The position numbers and the translations under genes were made by a program. From assembly GCF_963855985.1 (NCBI RefSeq), contig NC_087111.1:9677001-9741000 (forward strand): a stretch of 64,000 nt of DNA. Reading direction: 5' to 3'. Source of the stretch: Ostrinia nubilalis. Its lineage: Eukaryota; Arthropoda; Insecta; Lepidoptera; Crambidae. Positions 34,301-41,200 of the stretch are shown in pieces. The first letter of the stretch is position 1; each line of letters opens with the position of its first letter. The notes under the pieces were generated by a model. The model saw nothing but the letters and a program-made list of their open reading frames with translations. It was not told the DNA's origin and did no database searches.

Positions 34301-35043
34301 TCAATGTTCGTGAAGCGTTTGAATTGCATTTGAGATAAGTAGCTTTCTGTCAGCTTATAAACAAATACGCAGTTGCATTCCGTTTACGTTACAGCATCAT
34401 TTGAACTAGCTGTCAAAGCGACATCGCGATACGGATTTTTGTGCATACAGCTGATTTTCGTTCGTCGTCCAGTTGCGTTGCAGTTGAAAATTTTTATCGC
34501 AATCGGGGCACAGGTCTAAAACATAACTGAGCCAGTGCCTGAGGTTTAGGAGCGGCACGAGAAGGTGGCATACCTATGAAGTACAAGTATGAAGCACGTC
34601 TGAAGTCTCGCTGACGTTTGACGTCACAAAAACACCCTCCTGTGCCGCTGTCATACGGCACTTATTCAGTTACATCTCAAAAGTAGTTAAAAGAGCCAAA
34701 TTAATTAAAGTTTCCGTAAAAAGTAATTATTTTTAGTTATTCGTTGGAGTTTTTGTATCCATTTTTATTATAATTAAACTGTTAAAAAAAATCTTCAACG
34801 ATATGCAATTACTGTGTCGCTGTTAGATAGAATGTGCAAAAGTAGAAAAATAATTATTTAGTGTACTTTTTTGGCCGCTTTTTTTGTTACAATTTTGAAA
34901 CTTTGGCAAATAAAAAATGAATAATTTTCAGAAACGAGGCTCCCAAAGAAGACTTCAAGAAGACTAGATTATACGAGATAAAACGAATACTAAAACAGCA
35001 TCCAAGTCTTTGTGAAATCTTCCAAGCCAACACCAGATGTTAG
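7370..35043 (+). CDS. 688-residue coiled-coil protein of unknown function, 16 coding exons
   Basis: Coding exons: 7370-7680, 7892-8061, 11287-11426, 12273-12435, 12965-13123, 17688-17821, 18431-18504, 18957-19044, 19628-19693, 20949-21019, 21423-21470, 22673-22748, 25975-26104, 32425-32631, 33975-34092, 34932-35043. All introns are GT-AG, every split codon rejoins, and the total (2067 nt) is a whole number of codons ending in TAG. The ATG follows an acceptor directly, so a non-coding first exon lies upstream. The N-terminus has a Cys cluster (CVDCTC, about residue 48), then a long charged helical region predicted by eye to be coiled coil (about residues 54-210), an acidic run (EEEEAE, near 260), a Trp/Pro-rich segment from exon 5, a His-rich KHHHKH patch and a Lys-rich helix in exon 14. 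No signal peptide or membrane segment is seen. I do not recognise a family. Its neighbour is a flagellar gene (SPEF1), but a ciliary role would be only a guess. Introns are swollen by repeats. Confidence 0.85.
8062..10460. other. Intron 2, left part: AT-rich, two weak tRNA-like traces
   Basis: There is no exon here. Two B-box-like matches (GGTTCGAATCC at about 8174 and GGTTCGATTCC at about 9134) sit in poorly folding sequence and look like old tRNA-derived repeats. Nothing else is recognisable to about 9900. A stretch at about 10030-10070 carries a reverse B-box (GGAATTGAACC), another probable SINE remnant. Confidence 0.4.
10240..10350. mobile_element. Small MITE-like repeat
   Basis: The stretch begins aaggcgcaacatc and ends gtgcaactcagccta, a degenerate inverted pair, with a filling related to the segment at 21048-21165 (both contain 'aacgtcaaa/gacgttt' and 'accggttat/accgatg' stretches). 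This resembles common lepidopteran MITEs, but no target duplication was fixed. Confidence 0.4.
10464..10660 (-). mobile_element. Helitron-like end with an embedded foreign repeat tail
   Basis: On the minus strand it ends CCGGGGCGGGCCGCTAG|T, the Helitron 3' signature. The middle (10574-10625) is the 'agggttccgttttt...tacggaacccta' tail also found at the end of the 22.8-kb repeat, so the copy is chimeric or interrupted. The 5' limit is approximate. Confidence 0.45.
10687..11149 (+). mobile_element. Non-autonomous Helitron-like element with internal tandem unit
   Basis: It starts A|TCTATACTTATAATAAATC and ends GGGCGGCCGCTAG|T, the TC...CTAG ends of Helitrons. Inside are a (CTGT)n microsatellite at about 10783 and roughly two copies of a block of a little over 100 bp containing 'cgggaacggga.ttagcggg'. 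A second copy of the same family lies at 47140-47778 with three blocks. It sits in intron 2 of the coiled-coil gene. Confidence 0.75.
11501..11722 (-). mobile_element. Non-autonomous Helitron-like element
   Basis: On the minus strand it runs from TCTAAATATATAA to GGCGGCCGCTAG. It carries a (TCAG)n microsatellite at 11667-11698. It shares the conserved 3' block (GGATCCCGTTTTACCC on plus) with the elements at 10687, 26185 and 47140. Confidence 0.7.
11960..12112 (+). mobile_element. LINE ORF2 3'-end fragment
   Basis: The translation resembles the GRPPTRWTDDLVKV...QQWTSFG tail of a very common lepidopteran non-LTR retrotransposon. It contains the 'cagcagtggacgtcatttgg' end, is 5'-truncated, and lies in intron 3 of the coiled-coil gene. 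Confidence 0.7.
12760..12870. repeat. Short interspersed repeat (attttattcaattttgacca type)
   Basis: The block 'aaaatattttattcaattttgaccac.agtggcac' recurs at 44525-44600 (there with 'tttattcagtttagaccac'). It is probably a LINE 3' end and lies in intron 4. Confidence 0.4.
13226..16787. repeat. 3.56-kb minisatellite, about 130 units of 26-28 bp
   Basis: The array lies in intron 5 of the coiled-coil gene. The main unit is 28 bp (GGGCAGTAACTCC + AAATTGCTTCACGAA). A 26-bp variant lacks GG, and GCGCAG/ATTGATTC variants occur. The left two thirds is very homogeneous. From about 14.9 kb a variant cassette (GCGCAG...ATTGATTC...AACTCTAAATTG...GGGCAATAAC) recurs at 14916, 15300, 15712, 15930 and 16478, so blocks of several units were copied; one block of 384 bp is repeated exactly enough that shadow frames in both copies are identical. 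Units degrade after 16600. The seed is visible as single degenerate units in the intron sequence after each exon-5 copy. Each unit contains TTCACGAA, two inverted nGAAn pentamers. Exact copy number needs a tandem-repeat count. Confidence 0.97.
17060..17216 (+). pseudogene. Second copy of exon 5 of the coiled-coil gene, acceptor lost
   Basis: Positions 17066-17216 match functional exon 5 (12973-13123) with only two differences in 151 bases: one changes Arg to Met, one is silent. The GTAGGT donor is kept. The match stops at the first codons of the exon: upstream there is no similarity and no AG that would join in frame (the nearest, 17048-17049, gives a stop within five codons). The following intron sequence (17217-17360) is also a copy but has diverged much more, and carries two degenerate minisatellite units. 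It is most likely a non-functional exon duplicate; the frame itself is intact, so use as an alternative exon from a distant acceptor cannot be excluded. Confidence 0.8.
17297..17362. repeat. Two degenerate minisatellite units beside the exon copy
   Basis: Units of the type 'cttcacgaagc.aagtaactccaaat' follow the duplicated exon at the same relative place where the large array starts after the functional exon. They appear to be the unexpanded seed. Confidence 0.75.
17866..18061. mobile_element. MITE, GC-rich TIRs
   Basis: Inverted ends: TTAGGCGATTATC.CACTG at left and CAGTGTGATAATCGCCTTA at right, followed inward by CCGCGCTCCGCCGCGGT and its complement. It starts 44 bases after the exon-6 donor. 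Confidence 0.8.
18059..18284. mobile_element. MITE abutting the previous one
   Basis: Inverted ends: TTAGGCCCGGTTTTTTGATT and AATCAAAAAACTGGGCCTAA. It shares its terminal TTA with the preceding MITE, so the two were inserted side by side. Together they fill about 420 of the 609 bases of intron 6. Confidence 0.8.
19202..19330 (-). mobile_element. LINE ORF2 3'-end fragment
   Basis: Contains 'aggacgtccactgctgaac' followed by the complement of the RRWMQA-type coding tail. It lies in intron 8. Confidence 0.7.
19410..19540. repeat. Interspersed repeat shared with 40858-40978
   Basis: Both places carry a cgggact.ttcc.acctctc block, a 'ggatctacagcttga' block and a final 'ggtcaagtttgtcccgg'. The class is unknown. 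Confidence 0.55.
20600..20828 (+). mobile_element. Non-autonomous Helitron-like element
   Basis: It begins A|TCCTTATTAATG and ends GCGGGTGGAAAGCTAG|T, with the conserved inner block 'ctcgggcgaagccgcgggt'. A fragment of the same family is at 22338-22447 and a longer copy at 28948-29275. It lies in intron 9. Confidence 0.65.
21048..21165. mobile_element. Degenerate MITE-like repeat
   Basis: Similar in layout to 10240-10350, including 'ttgacgtttgttatagt' and a terminal 'ggtgtaaccca'. It lies in intron 10. The ends are too worn to be exact. Confidence 0.3.
22338..22447 (+). mobile_element. Helitron-like fragment
   Basis: Matches the interior of the element at 20600-20828 (gagtcccagggaaa.acagg, gggacacgcgcgcg). 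It has no Helitron 3' end. It lies in intron 11. Confidence 0.45.
22845..23390. repeat. Lepidopteran interspersed repeat starting AAACCGGCCAAGTGCG
   Basis: It begins with the widespread 'ccggccaagtgcgtgtcgg' block and ends with a short hairpin (GGGTTCCG...CGGAACCC). A run of 16-17 G lies at about 23110. The tail alone also occurs at 10574-10625. The transposon class is not clear from the sequence. It lies in intron 12. Confidence 0.65.
23534..23670. mobile_element. MITE, TAAGGCTGCGTTTTCACC type
   Basis: Inverted ends TAAGGCTGCGTTTTCACCAG and CTGGTGGAAACGCAGCCTAA fold the whole 137 bases into a hairpin. It lies in intron 12. Confidence 0.8.
23804..24073. mobile_element. MITE, TACCTCTAGCACG family, copy 1
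   Basis: Ends are TACCTCTAGCACGAAAAAC and GTTGTTCGTGCTAGAGGTA. A second copy lies at 38819-39059. A Tc1/mariner-like element is inserted exactly in its right terminal TA. Confidence 0.85.
24074..25927. mobile_element. Tc1/mariner-like foldback element with very long TIRs
   Basis: Ends TACAGGGTGTCCCGTAATG and its complement are flanked by TA target duplications (24072-24073, 25928-25929). The arms remain complementary for more than 500 bases each side. No transposase is present: the open frames in the arms are mirror images of each other. A hAT MITE is inserted in the centre. It occupies most of intron 12 of the coiled-coil gene, and the acceptor of exon 13 lies only 47 bases beyond its right end. 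Confidence 0.9.
24753..25316. mobile_element. hAT MITE with 8-bp duplication CTTGGTAA
   Basis: Ends CAGGGATAATAAGGATAT and ATATCCATAACATCCCTG are flanked on both sides by CTTGGTAA (24745-24752, 25317-25324). Sub-terminal GTTTCGGTTA repeats fill both ends. A smaller perfect hairpin (AAACTGCAAAACTCTATGAA and complement) lies at about 25094-25180. Confidence 0.9.
26185..26376 (+). mobile_element. Non-autonomous Helitron-like element
   Basis: It runs from A|TCTATCTAATTT to AACGGCCGCTAG|T, with a (GACT)n tract at 26210 and the 'gggggtaaaacgggatc' block shared with 10687, 11501 and 47140. It lies in intron 13. Confidence 0.7.
26416..26633. mobile_element. Inverted pair of GTTTGTGAATACGGGCG-type MITEs
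   Basis: A reverse-oriented copy (26416-26542) is followed by a partial forward copy (26545-26633) of the family seen complete at 32093-32245 and 41933-42083 ('tggttcgtgtgtcaccctgt' core). It lies in intron 13. Confidence 0.65.
26648..26818. mobile_element. MITE, AGTGCGAGTTTACA family, copy 1
   Basis: Ends are TTAGTGCGAGTTTACAC at left and GTTCTAACTCGCACTAA at right, with an inner 'gtacagcgcccctagcgga' core. A related copy is at 40080-40257. It lies in intron 13. Confidence 0.7.
27273..27473 (-). mobile_element. Helitron-like element, first of a tandem pair
   Basis: Minus-strand element, TCTATATATA...GTCAGCTAG, nearly identical to 4676-4873. It is followed three bases later by a second copy. 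Confidence 0.8.
27477..27677 (-). mobile_element. Helitron-like element, second of a tandem pair
   Basis: Almost identical to the preceding copy. Head-to-tail tandem copies are a known product of Helitron rolling-circle insertion. Confidence 0.8.
27737..28001 (+). mobile_element. tRNA-derived SINE, copy 1, with 12-bp target duplication
   Basis: The head is tRNA-like, with an A box (TTGGTGTAGTGG) and a B box (GGTTCGATTCC). The anticodon loop reads CTCCTAT, so an Arg(CCT)-like origin is possible. A shared body ('cccatagtacaagctttgc') and an ATTT-repeat tail follow. ATTCACAAGAAA flanks both sides (27725-27736, 28002-28013). It lies in intron 13. Confidence 0.9.
28948..29275 (+). mobile_element. 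Helitron-like element with internal insertion
   Basis: It starts A|TCCTACTATTATTATAAATG and ends GCAGGCAAAAGCTAG|T, of the 20600 family. About 130 bases of unrelated AT-rich sequence interrupt it after 28990. Confidence 0.6.
29297..29700 (+). mobile_element. LINE ORF2 3'-end fragment, decayed
   Basis: The plus frame reads VTQRVMERAMLGVSLRDRI, then a stop-containing KWQ*AGHIARRADG, then GRPPTRWTDDLVKV. It has several stops and is the longest copy of this LINE tail in the window. It lies in intron 13. Confidence 0.8.
29701..31756. other. Intron 13, unassigned AT-rich sequence
   Basis: I see no exon, no repeat I can name and no inverted structure of note in this stretch. Confidence 0.5.
31757..31980 (+). 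mobile_element. Helitron-like fragment split by another repeat
   Basis: The halves 'gggcggagcagtaaggaaaaatg' (up to 31833) and 'cgggaaatattatt.tttcacgc' (from about 31938) are contiguous in the relative at 42604-42810. The inserted piece (about 31834-31935, 'aacagccctttacagtccat') is flanked by ATGTTG on both sides. Confidence 0.55.
32093..32245. mobile_element. MITE, ACGCCCGTATTCACAAAC family
   Basis: TIRs are CGCCCGTATTCACAAACGAT and GTTTGTGAATACGGTCG. It is very similar to 41933-42083 and lies in intron 13. Confidence 0.75.
32643..32862. mobile_element. Foldback MITE 12 bases after the exon-14 donor
   Basis: Left arm AAAGCCTGGTCCGTGAGCAC is mirrored at the right end. The two arms of about 90 bases pair almost perfectly around a small GC-rich loop (32745-32772). 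Exon 14 ends at 32631, so transcripts carry this hairpin next to the 5' splice site. Confidence 0.85.
32934..33012 (-). mobile_element. LINE ORF2 3'-end fragment
   Basis: Carries 'aggacgtccactgctgaac' on plus, i.e. a minus-strand LINE tail. It is followed by a plus-oriented piece, giving an inverted arrangement. Confidence 0.65.
33013..33112 (+). mobile_element. LINE ORF2 3'-end fragment
   Basis: Encodes a PTRWTDDLIKV-like segment and 'ggcgctggatgcagg'. It lies in intron 14. Confidence 0.65.
33195..33365 (+). mobile_element. LINE ORF2 3'-end fragment
   Basis: Encodes RPETSWTDDLIKIAGRRWM and ends at the usual tail with 'cagcagtagacgtcctttgg'. It lies in intron 14. Confidence 0.75.
33668..33795 (-). 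mobile_element. LINE ORF2 3'-end fragment
   Basis: Carries 'aggacgtccactgctgaac' and the complement of the RRWMQA coding tail. It lies in intron 14, about 180 bases before exon 15. Confidence 0.7.
34115..34510. mobile_element. MITE, GCCCCGATTGCG family, copy 1
   Basis: Ends are GGCCCCGATTGCGCTAAT and TTTTTATCGCAATCGGGGC, with ACAG on both flanks. It begins 22 bases after the exon-15 donor. A shorter relative lies at 40290-40428. Confidence 0.75.
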
Positions 35044-35067
35044 TGAAACCACGTCGTCTTGTAAACA

Positions 35068-35073
35068 TTTATT
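35068..35073 (-). terminator. Candidate poly(A) signal of SPEF1
   Basis: TTTATT on plus is AATAAA on minus, 138 bases past the SPEF1 stop. Use of it would make the two convergent 3' UTRs overlap. Confidence 0.55.
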
Positions 35074-35101
35074 TCTAAATCAAAGTAACAAACTAAAACC
35101 T

Positions 35102-35107
35102 AATAAA
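35102..35107 (+). terminator. Poly(A) signal of the coiled-coil gene
   Basis: AATAAA lies 59 bases after the TAG stop. Cleavage would then fall near 35120-35130, inside the 3' UTR of the oppositely transcribed SPEF1 gene. Confidence 0.7.
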
Positions 35108-35210
35108 AATAGTTCATAAACACGATGAGTTTTAATCCTAACAAACAAGCTGTGTTGACTAGAAAATTTTGTAAACCATTCCAAAACTTTACAATGAATG
35201 ACGTCATACC

Positions 35211-38200
35211 TTACATAAAATAAGTAGGTTCTGAGGCAATAACTATGTCTGTTATTTCTTTTTGTATAGTCTCTTCGATTGTTATAATAGTGTCTTGTTC
35301 ACTGTCTTTAAACTCCTCAACGTCTTGAGGATCATCAAGATTCTTTTCATTGATATCTTTAAAGGCCTCTTCATTCTGTTGATCAATTTGTTGATCAATT
35401 TCTAGACTATCTCCATCTCCTTCGTCATTTTTAGGTTCTAAACGTTTTTCTTCAACAGCGTCGACTATTTCAACCTCTTTAAAAACATCAGACTTGATCC
35501 TTTCCAAATTTATTTGGTTATTAATTAGCTCTGTAGAAGTTACTTCAGTAATGCTAGGCTTAGAAAAAGATCTGACTACAGCGGGTTCTATTTTAGGTAC
35601 TGGTATCTTAGATTCTTCTGGTTTAGACATTTTTGGGTTGGATTCTATGGTTTTCAGCGATGATTTCCTGCTGAGGTTCGGTGTTATATCAGCTATCACT
35701 GGTGATTGTACTGTTTCGAAAGGGACAGCAAGACTATTCTGGAAAGCCTCGACCTCTTTGCGTCTCGCTTGTTTCCTATCTAGTTGCTTCTGTAGTTCGT
35801 CTATCCTTTCATCTTTCAATTTTAACAAGCTATCCAAATGTTCCACCTGTGCCAACATAGAGAATAATAGTATAGTTTTGGAAAGCATGGCAATTAAACT
35901 GGCCCTGAAATAGTATTTAAACAACTGAACTAATAAAATACCAATTACCCACTTATGAGTAAAACTGAATCATGCCCGTTTTCACCATCAATCCCTAATT
36001 TTTAAGTGACCCCTATGGTAACACAACAGAAATTTTGTTTTCATAGGGGTTACTTAAAAATTAGGGATTGATTGTGAAAACGGGCATTAGTGTCTAAGAT
36101 ATAAAATATGGAAGCGCTATGGGAGGGGTGGCATTGGGTTTGTTTGGCCGAAAATAGAAATTGTAACAAAATGGCGATTGCTATTGCAACTGCCGAAAAT
36201 TTTCGCCTGTTTTCGGCGAGGACACATTTGTAAACTCCAAAAGTGGCGTTTTTCATACATATTTTAGCAGTGATAGCACTCACCGCTTAGCGATCGCCAT
36301 TTTAATAACAATTTCAAACTCATTAACCTTCTCATTTTGCAATATTTCCCAAACTAAAACTTTCAATGTGCTAAAATTATTCTTCAGTTAAAAGTTATTC
36401 GACGATTGAAAAATTAGCCCTTAGAATGTTAAAATAATCATGCCCATTAAACATGGACGTACCTTTTGCTTCAGCACCTCTGAGGAGTCCTTGGCATCCT
36501 TCAGCTCCTCCTTCAGCGAGAGGTACGAGTCGTAGCTGACCACCTTCTGCTGAACCGTCTCCAGTACACCGTTGACCCTCGTCTTCACCGGCACCACCAA
36601 TACGTTTTCTGATGGAGAACGAGAAGTAACCATTTAATCAATGCATTTAAGTCTGGTCGCCATCGCTGCACGCCGGTTGATCGCGTGTGATCGCATTGGT
36701 TTGGCCGAACCTTTATGAGGTTAATATCCCCTCAACACCATTGGACCGGTATACAGGGGTTGGTTTTGTAAAACAACGCCCATCTCATGGGTGCAGTGTT
36801 GGCACTAATCAATTAATTAATTTGATTAATTTTAATCATGATTAAATTAATCCTGATTAAAATAATCATGATTAAAAAAGTAATCATAATCATGATTAAT
36901 TTGTTAATCATTAATCAATAATCATTAATTTGATTAACTTGATTAACTTCTTAAATGTTCTATCGAAAACAATGTTAAAACATTGAATTCTAATATTAGA
37001 TGTTTGGTTTTATTCTACAATTCTATGACAGGTCATACCTAGACAAATATAATGTAACCTAGACTGCCCCCCACCCCCTTCCCTCGCTGAAACTTCCGGT
37101 GCAGTCTTCCGACCTCCCGTAGGAGGACATCAGTCCACTTCCCCTACCGTTCCAGCACTTACTTGCAACCCCACACTCCCACCACCTGCCCCCCACCCCT
37201 AGCCTCCCCTGAAACTTCTGGTACGAAGTCTCCTGCACCTCCCCAACACGCAAAACCTCCTAGTTTAGCAACCCCACCCTTCTATTGAATTGCCCACGCG
37301 TGGCCCTTCCCCCGAAACTTCTGGTACGAAGTCTCCTGCACCTCCCCAACACGCAAAACCTCCTAGCTTAGCAACCCCACCCTTCTATTGAATTGCCCAC
37401 GAGTGGGCCTCCCCCCGAACTTCTGGTACGAACTCTCCTGCACCTCCCCAACACGCAAAACCTCCTAGCTTAGCAACCCCACCCTTCTATTGAATTGCCC
37501 ACGCGTGGCCCTCCCCCCGAAACTTCTGGTACGAACTCTCCAGCACCTCCCCAACACGCAAAACCTCCTAGTTTAGCAACCCCACCCTTCTATTGAATTG
37601 CCCACGCGTGGCCCTCCCCCCGAAACTTCTGGTACGAACACTCCTGCACATTCCAAACACGCAAAACCTCCTAGTTTAGCAACCCCACCTTTCTGTTGAA
37701 TTGCCCACGCTTGCCCCTACCTTTTACTTCTCCCCTATTGCCAGCCAGCCCGCTTAACTTCTTTCTTGACCCAATTTTGCTGGAGGATACCGGAAGAATA
37801 GAAGGAATTGTGAGAAACAAAACTAGTGCGATAAGTGTTTTGAGTAGTGAAAATTGACGCAGTTTTTTGGGAAAACTACAGTACAACTCCAGATCCCCCC
37901 TTTGCTAGACATTTTATAAGTCGCGGGTACCTTTTCATACACCCCCAACCCTTTTCTTATGAAAATAGTAGATAGTTAATCAAATAATCAAATTAACGAT
38001 TAATGATTATGATTAATAATTAATCTTAATCAAAATTTTTGATTAATGATTAATTAATCATAATCAAAAAAAAATGATTATGATTTTAATCATTAATTTT
38101 TAATCATTAATCAGATTAACTTTTTGCCAACACTGCATGGGTGGTAGTATAGACGACACTGATGTCAAAAACAAAATAATACCTACCTTTAATGGTATTA

Positions 38201-41200
38201 TTAGACGCGCAAGCTATCGGTCAATCCCCCCTCTCTCCCGGGGCGGCGGCCGCATGTGCTCGGTGGTGTAGCGGGGTACGCGGGGGTAGTGCGGGCGGTA
38301 ACAAGCTCCATTTCGAAAGTTTCAGGAGACGTTTGAACAAGGTTTTTTACTAATAAAATAATAGTTAACATTTTGTTTATATTTTTCTTGTAATTACTTT
38401 CATGTGTACTACCAACCAACCCTGTGATGAGTATTGTTTTACAAAACCACACCCTGTATAAATAGATAGCAGTTTAGCCAGAAGAAGATAAATATTTAGC
38501 ATGAATAGCTTTATGAAAGAGAGACTCTAGATTGCAAAAGGCTGAAATGGAGATTCTGTAATGTCCTTCGTACTCCAAACGTATTAATTCACATGCTCTT
38601 GATACAACGACGCATTATTACAATTTTTGTGAAACGAGGTGACTTCTGCTACTTCTGAATTTATATTTCTTTCAAGCAGTCAATTTCCTTGAGTTTATAA
38701 TAGGATCTTAGAAAATAAAATAAAATTGTAACCGTGCTAGAATAGGATACGCAGTTTCTGCTACAGATACTAAAACTACGACAGCAGCAACTGCATAGAT
38801 ACGCAGTTATTACTGTGCCTCTAGCACGAAAAACTTTCGACTTCGAATCGTTTTCGTATTCGAATCGCCATCAAAAGGTGAAAACTTAAACAGAGCCCCT
38901 CTGAAAATGACGTAAATTGAACTCAATATGAGAAATTATAGAACGAAACTAATTTAGACAATCAACATTGTCACGTTATCTTTCAATTCGAAGGCTGAGT
39001 ATCGAATTTTATCGAATACACAAACGATTCGAATACGAAAGTTGTTCATGCTAGAGGTACTGCTAAAACTGCGACTAGATAGTCGTTGTCTCTATAAAAT
39101 AGTCTGCTCTACTCCAAAAAATTTAAATCATCAAGAGCTATAGAATGATTTATATTTACCATCATCGCCGCAGGCTTCATAGTAGCTGCCACCACTGGAG
39201 ACATTCTGTTCGGCATCCTTCACACTCTTGTTTAGTTCTTCGTCTCGACGAATTTTGTCTCGAACTTTGAACAAATAATTACAATTAAACGATCCTTGAT
39301 TCACATTCAAGAATAGATCGATGGGTGCCGGGAATAGTAAAGCCACAATCGACAAAACACAATTTTACAGGAGAAGAGATTTAGTGTCAATTTTGAATAA
39401 TTCTAAACTACGAGGCGTATCAAAACGGTTTGTATATCAAACGATGCGTTATTTTTTCTGGAGTAACATTTAATGTGCATAAGGTTATAATGCTTAGAAT
39501 ATACTTTAAAAAAGGTAGAAATACATATTGCCGCTTCATACATTGAATGTCGGTTCCGTAAGAGTCCATTGTGGTTTTATTCCGGTAAAAAGTGTGCAAG
39601 TAATCAAACAGCAATAGTGTATTGCAGCCTCGGGCGCTGATCTGAAGGATACAGTAATAGCCGTTTGCTTGTAGAAGATTTAAATAAAAGTTTTAACATT
39701 GTATGGCACGATTATTCCGGTCAACAAATTTTAAATGATGAATGGGAATAACGATTCAATATCCATAGTGCTTTTGGTAAATCAGGCAGTTTCAAAGATA
39801 AAATTCTGAAAAAAATTCAAAAGGTGTATAGGGACCCGCAGTTTACTAAAATCACTTAATCGGAAAACTGCTGCTATGGCTATTGCGGCTTTATTCCAGG
39901 CACCCATCGAGATCTACATCTACTATAATCAAACTAGGTTTTGAGGTATAAAAGGATTTGCTACACTAAATGCTTTGTGCGGACAGCGATTTGGTTAAAG
40001 TGAACACAGCCCGCATCATCTATGAACAACATTGTCGGTCTCTGATTCTCTGTACATTTTGTATTGATGTGATCTGTAGGCGTAGTGCCAGTTTACATCA
40101 AAATTATTCGATATCGAGTGCGTAAACAATTTCATTAAATGTATGACGGATTGTACAGCGTCCCTAGCAGATACATTCAAGAACTAAATCTTCATAGATT
40201 TTTTTTTGACGCACTCGATATCGAATTACATTTTATGTAAACTCGCACTACGCCGCCGTTGACAGATTGCATGTTACGACCACTGACAGTGCCCCGATTA
40301 CGTTAATTCTTAACGTCTCCAATACAGACGCGCTTTTTCGATTTCTTCGATTCTGCGATACGGATTTGTCAAAACAGCTGACGTCCGGGCATTTTGAAGA
40401 TGAAAATTTTTAGCGTAATCGGGGCCCAGATTTTATTGCCCGGACCGCTGACCGGTGCCTTGGCCGACAATGTTGTTCATACTTAATGCGGGATATATTT
40501 ATTGTGACTTGACCGCAAACCGCAGACATCCAGTCCGGAAAACCCTTTAGCTCAAGATTTTACATATCAAAAACCATTTACCCATAAGCAGCACTCGTTC
40601 TATCACCCCCGGCGCACAGTTCGCCAGTTGTTCCATGGTGTTGCAGCACAGATTCAGCTTTAGTTTCTTCAGCACCTTCCTGTTGAGGGTCATCCAGTTA
40701 TTCAGCTTCAGGGCATGACTGTTCCTAGGGGGATAGTTGTGCATCTCCACCAGTTTCGGATAATGCACACACAGTATTTCAGCGAGGAGAACTGTGGACA
40801 AAAGTTTTGTATTATCTTCTGCTTTTTGAATTACGGTCTGTCTCAGAAGAATTTAGAAATACGGGACTATTCCTACCTCTCATTCCCACCGCTGTAACTC
40901 CCGTGTAGGATCTACAGCTTGATTGCCAATAAAATCCAACCAGGAAAGGTCAAGTTTGTCCCGGAGCGGAGCAGTAAAGAAAAACGTTGCAAAAACGGGA
41001 AATATTATTTTAACAATTTTCACGCGTATAAAGTCGCGGGCACAGTATAGCTAGTAAGTGAAGTGGCATTTCAGTAGGTATAGTAACGAATCAGATTAAG
41101 AAAACCTGTTTAAAAAAATGTTTCCAATGCCTGCAACACCTGAAATGACTTTGTGTGCCTATTTTATTTTTCATTCACTAGGTAAGGTAAGGTAACTGTC

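Larger units (their letters stand above)
36752..38458. mobile_element. Tc1/mariner-like TIR element carrying a hAT insertion
   Basis: Ends TACAGGGGTTGGTTTTGTAA and TTACAAAACCACACCCTGTA are flanked by TA (36750-36751, 38459-38460). Without the inner hAT it is about 360 bases and has no coding capacity. It lies in SPEF1 intron 3. Confidence 0.8.
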
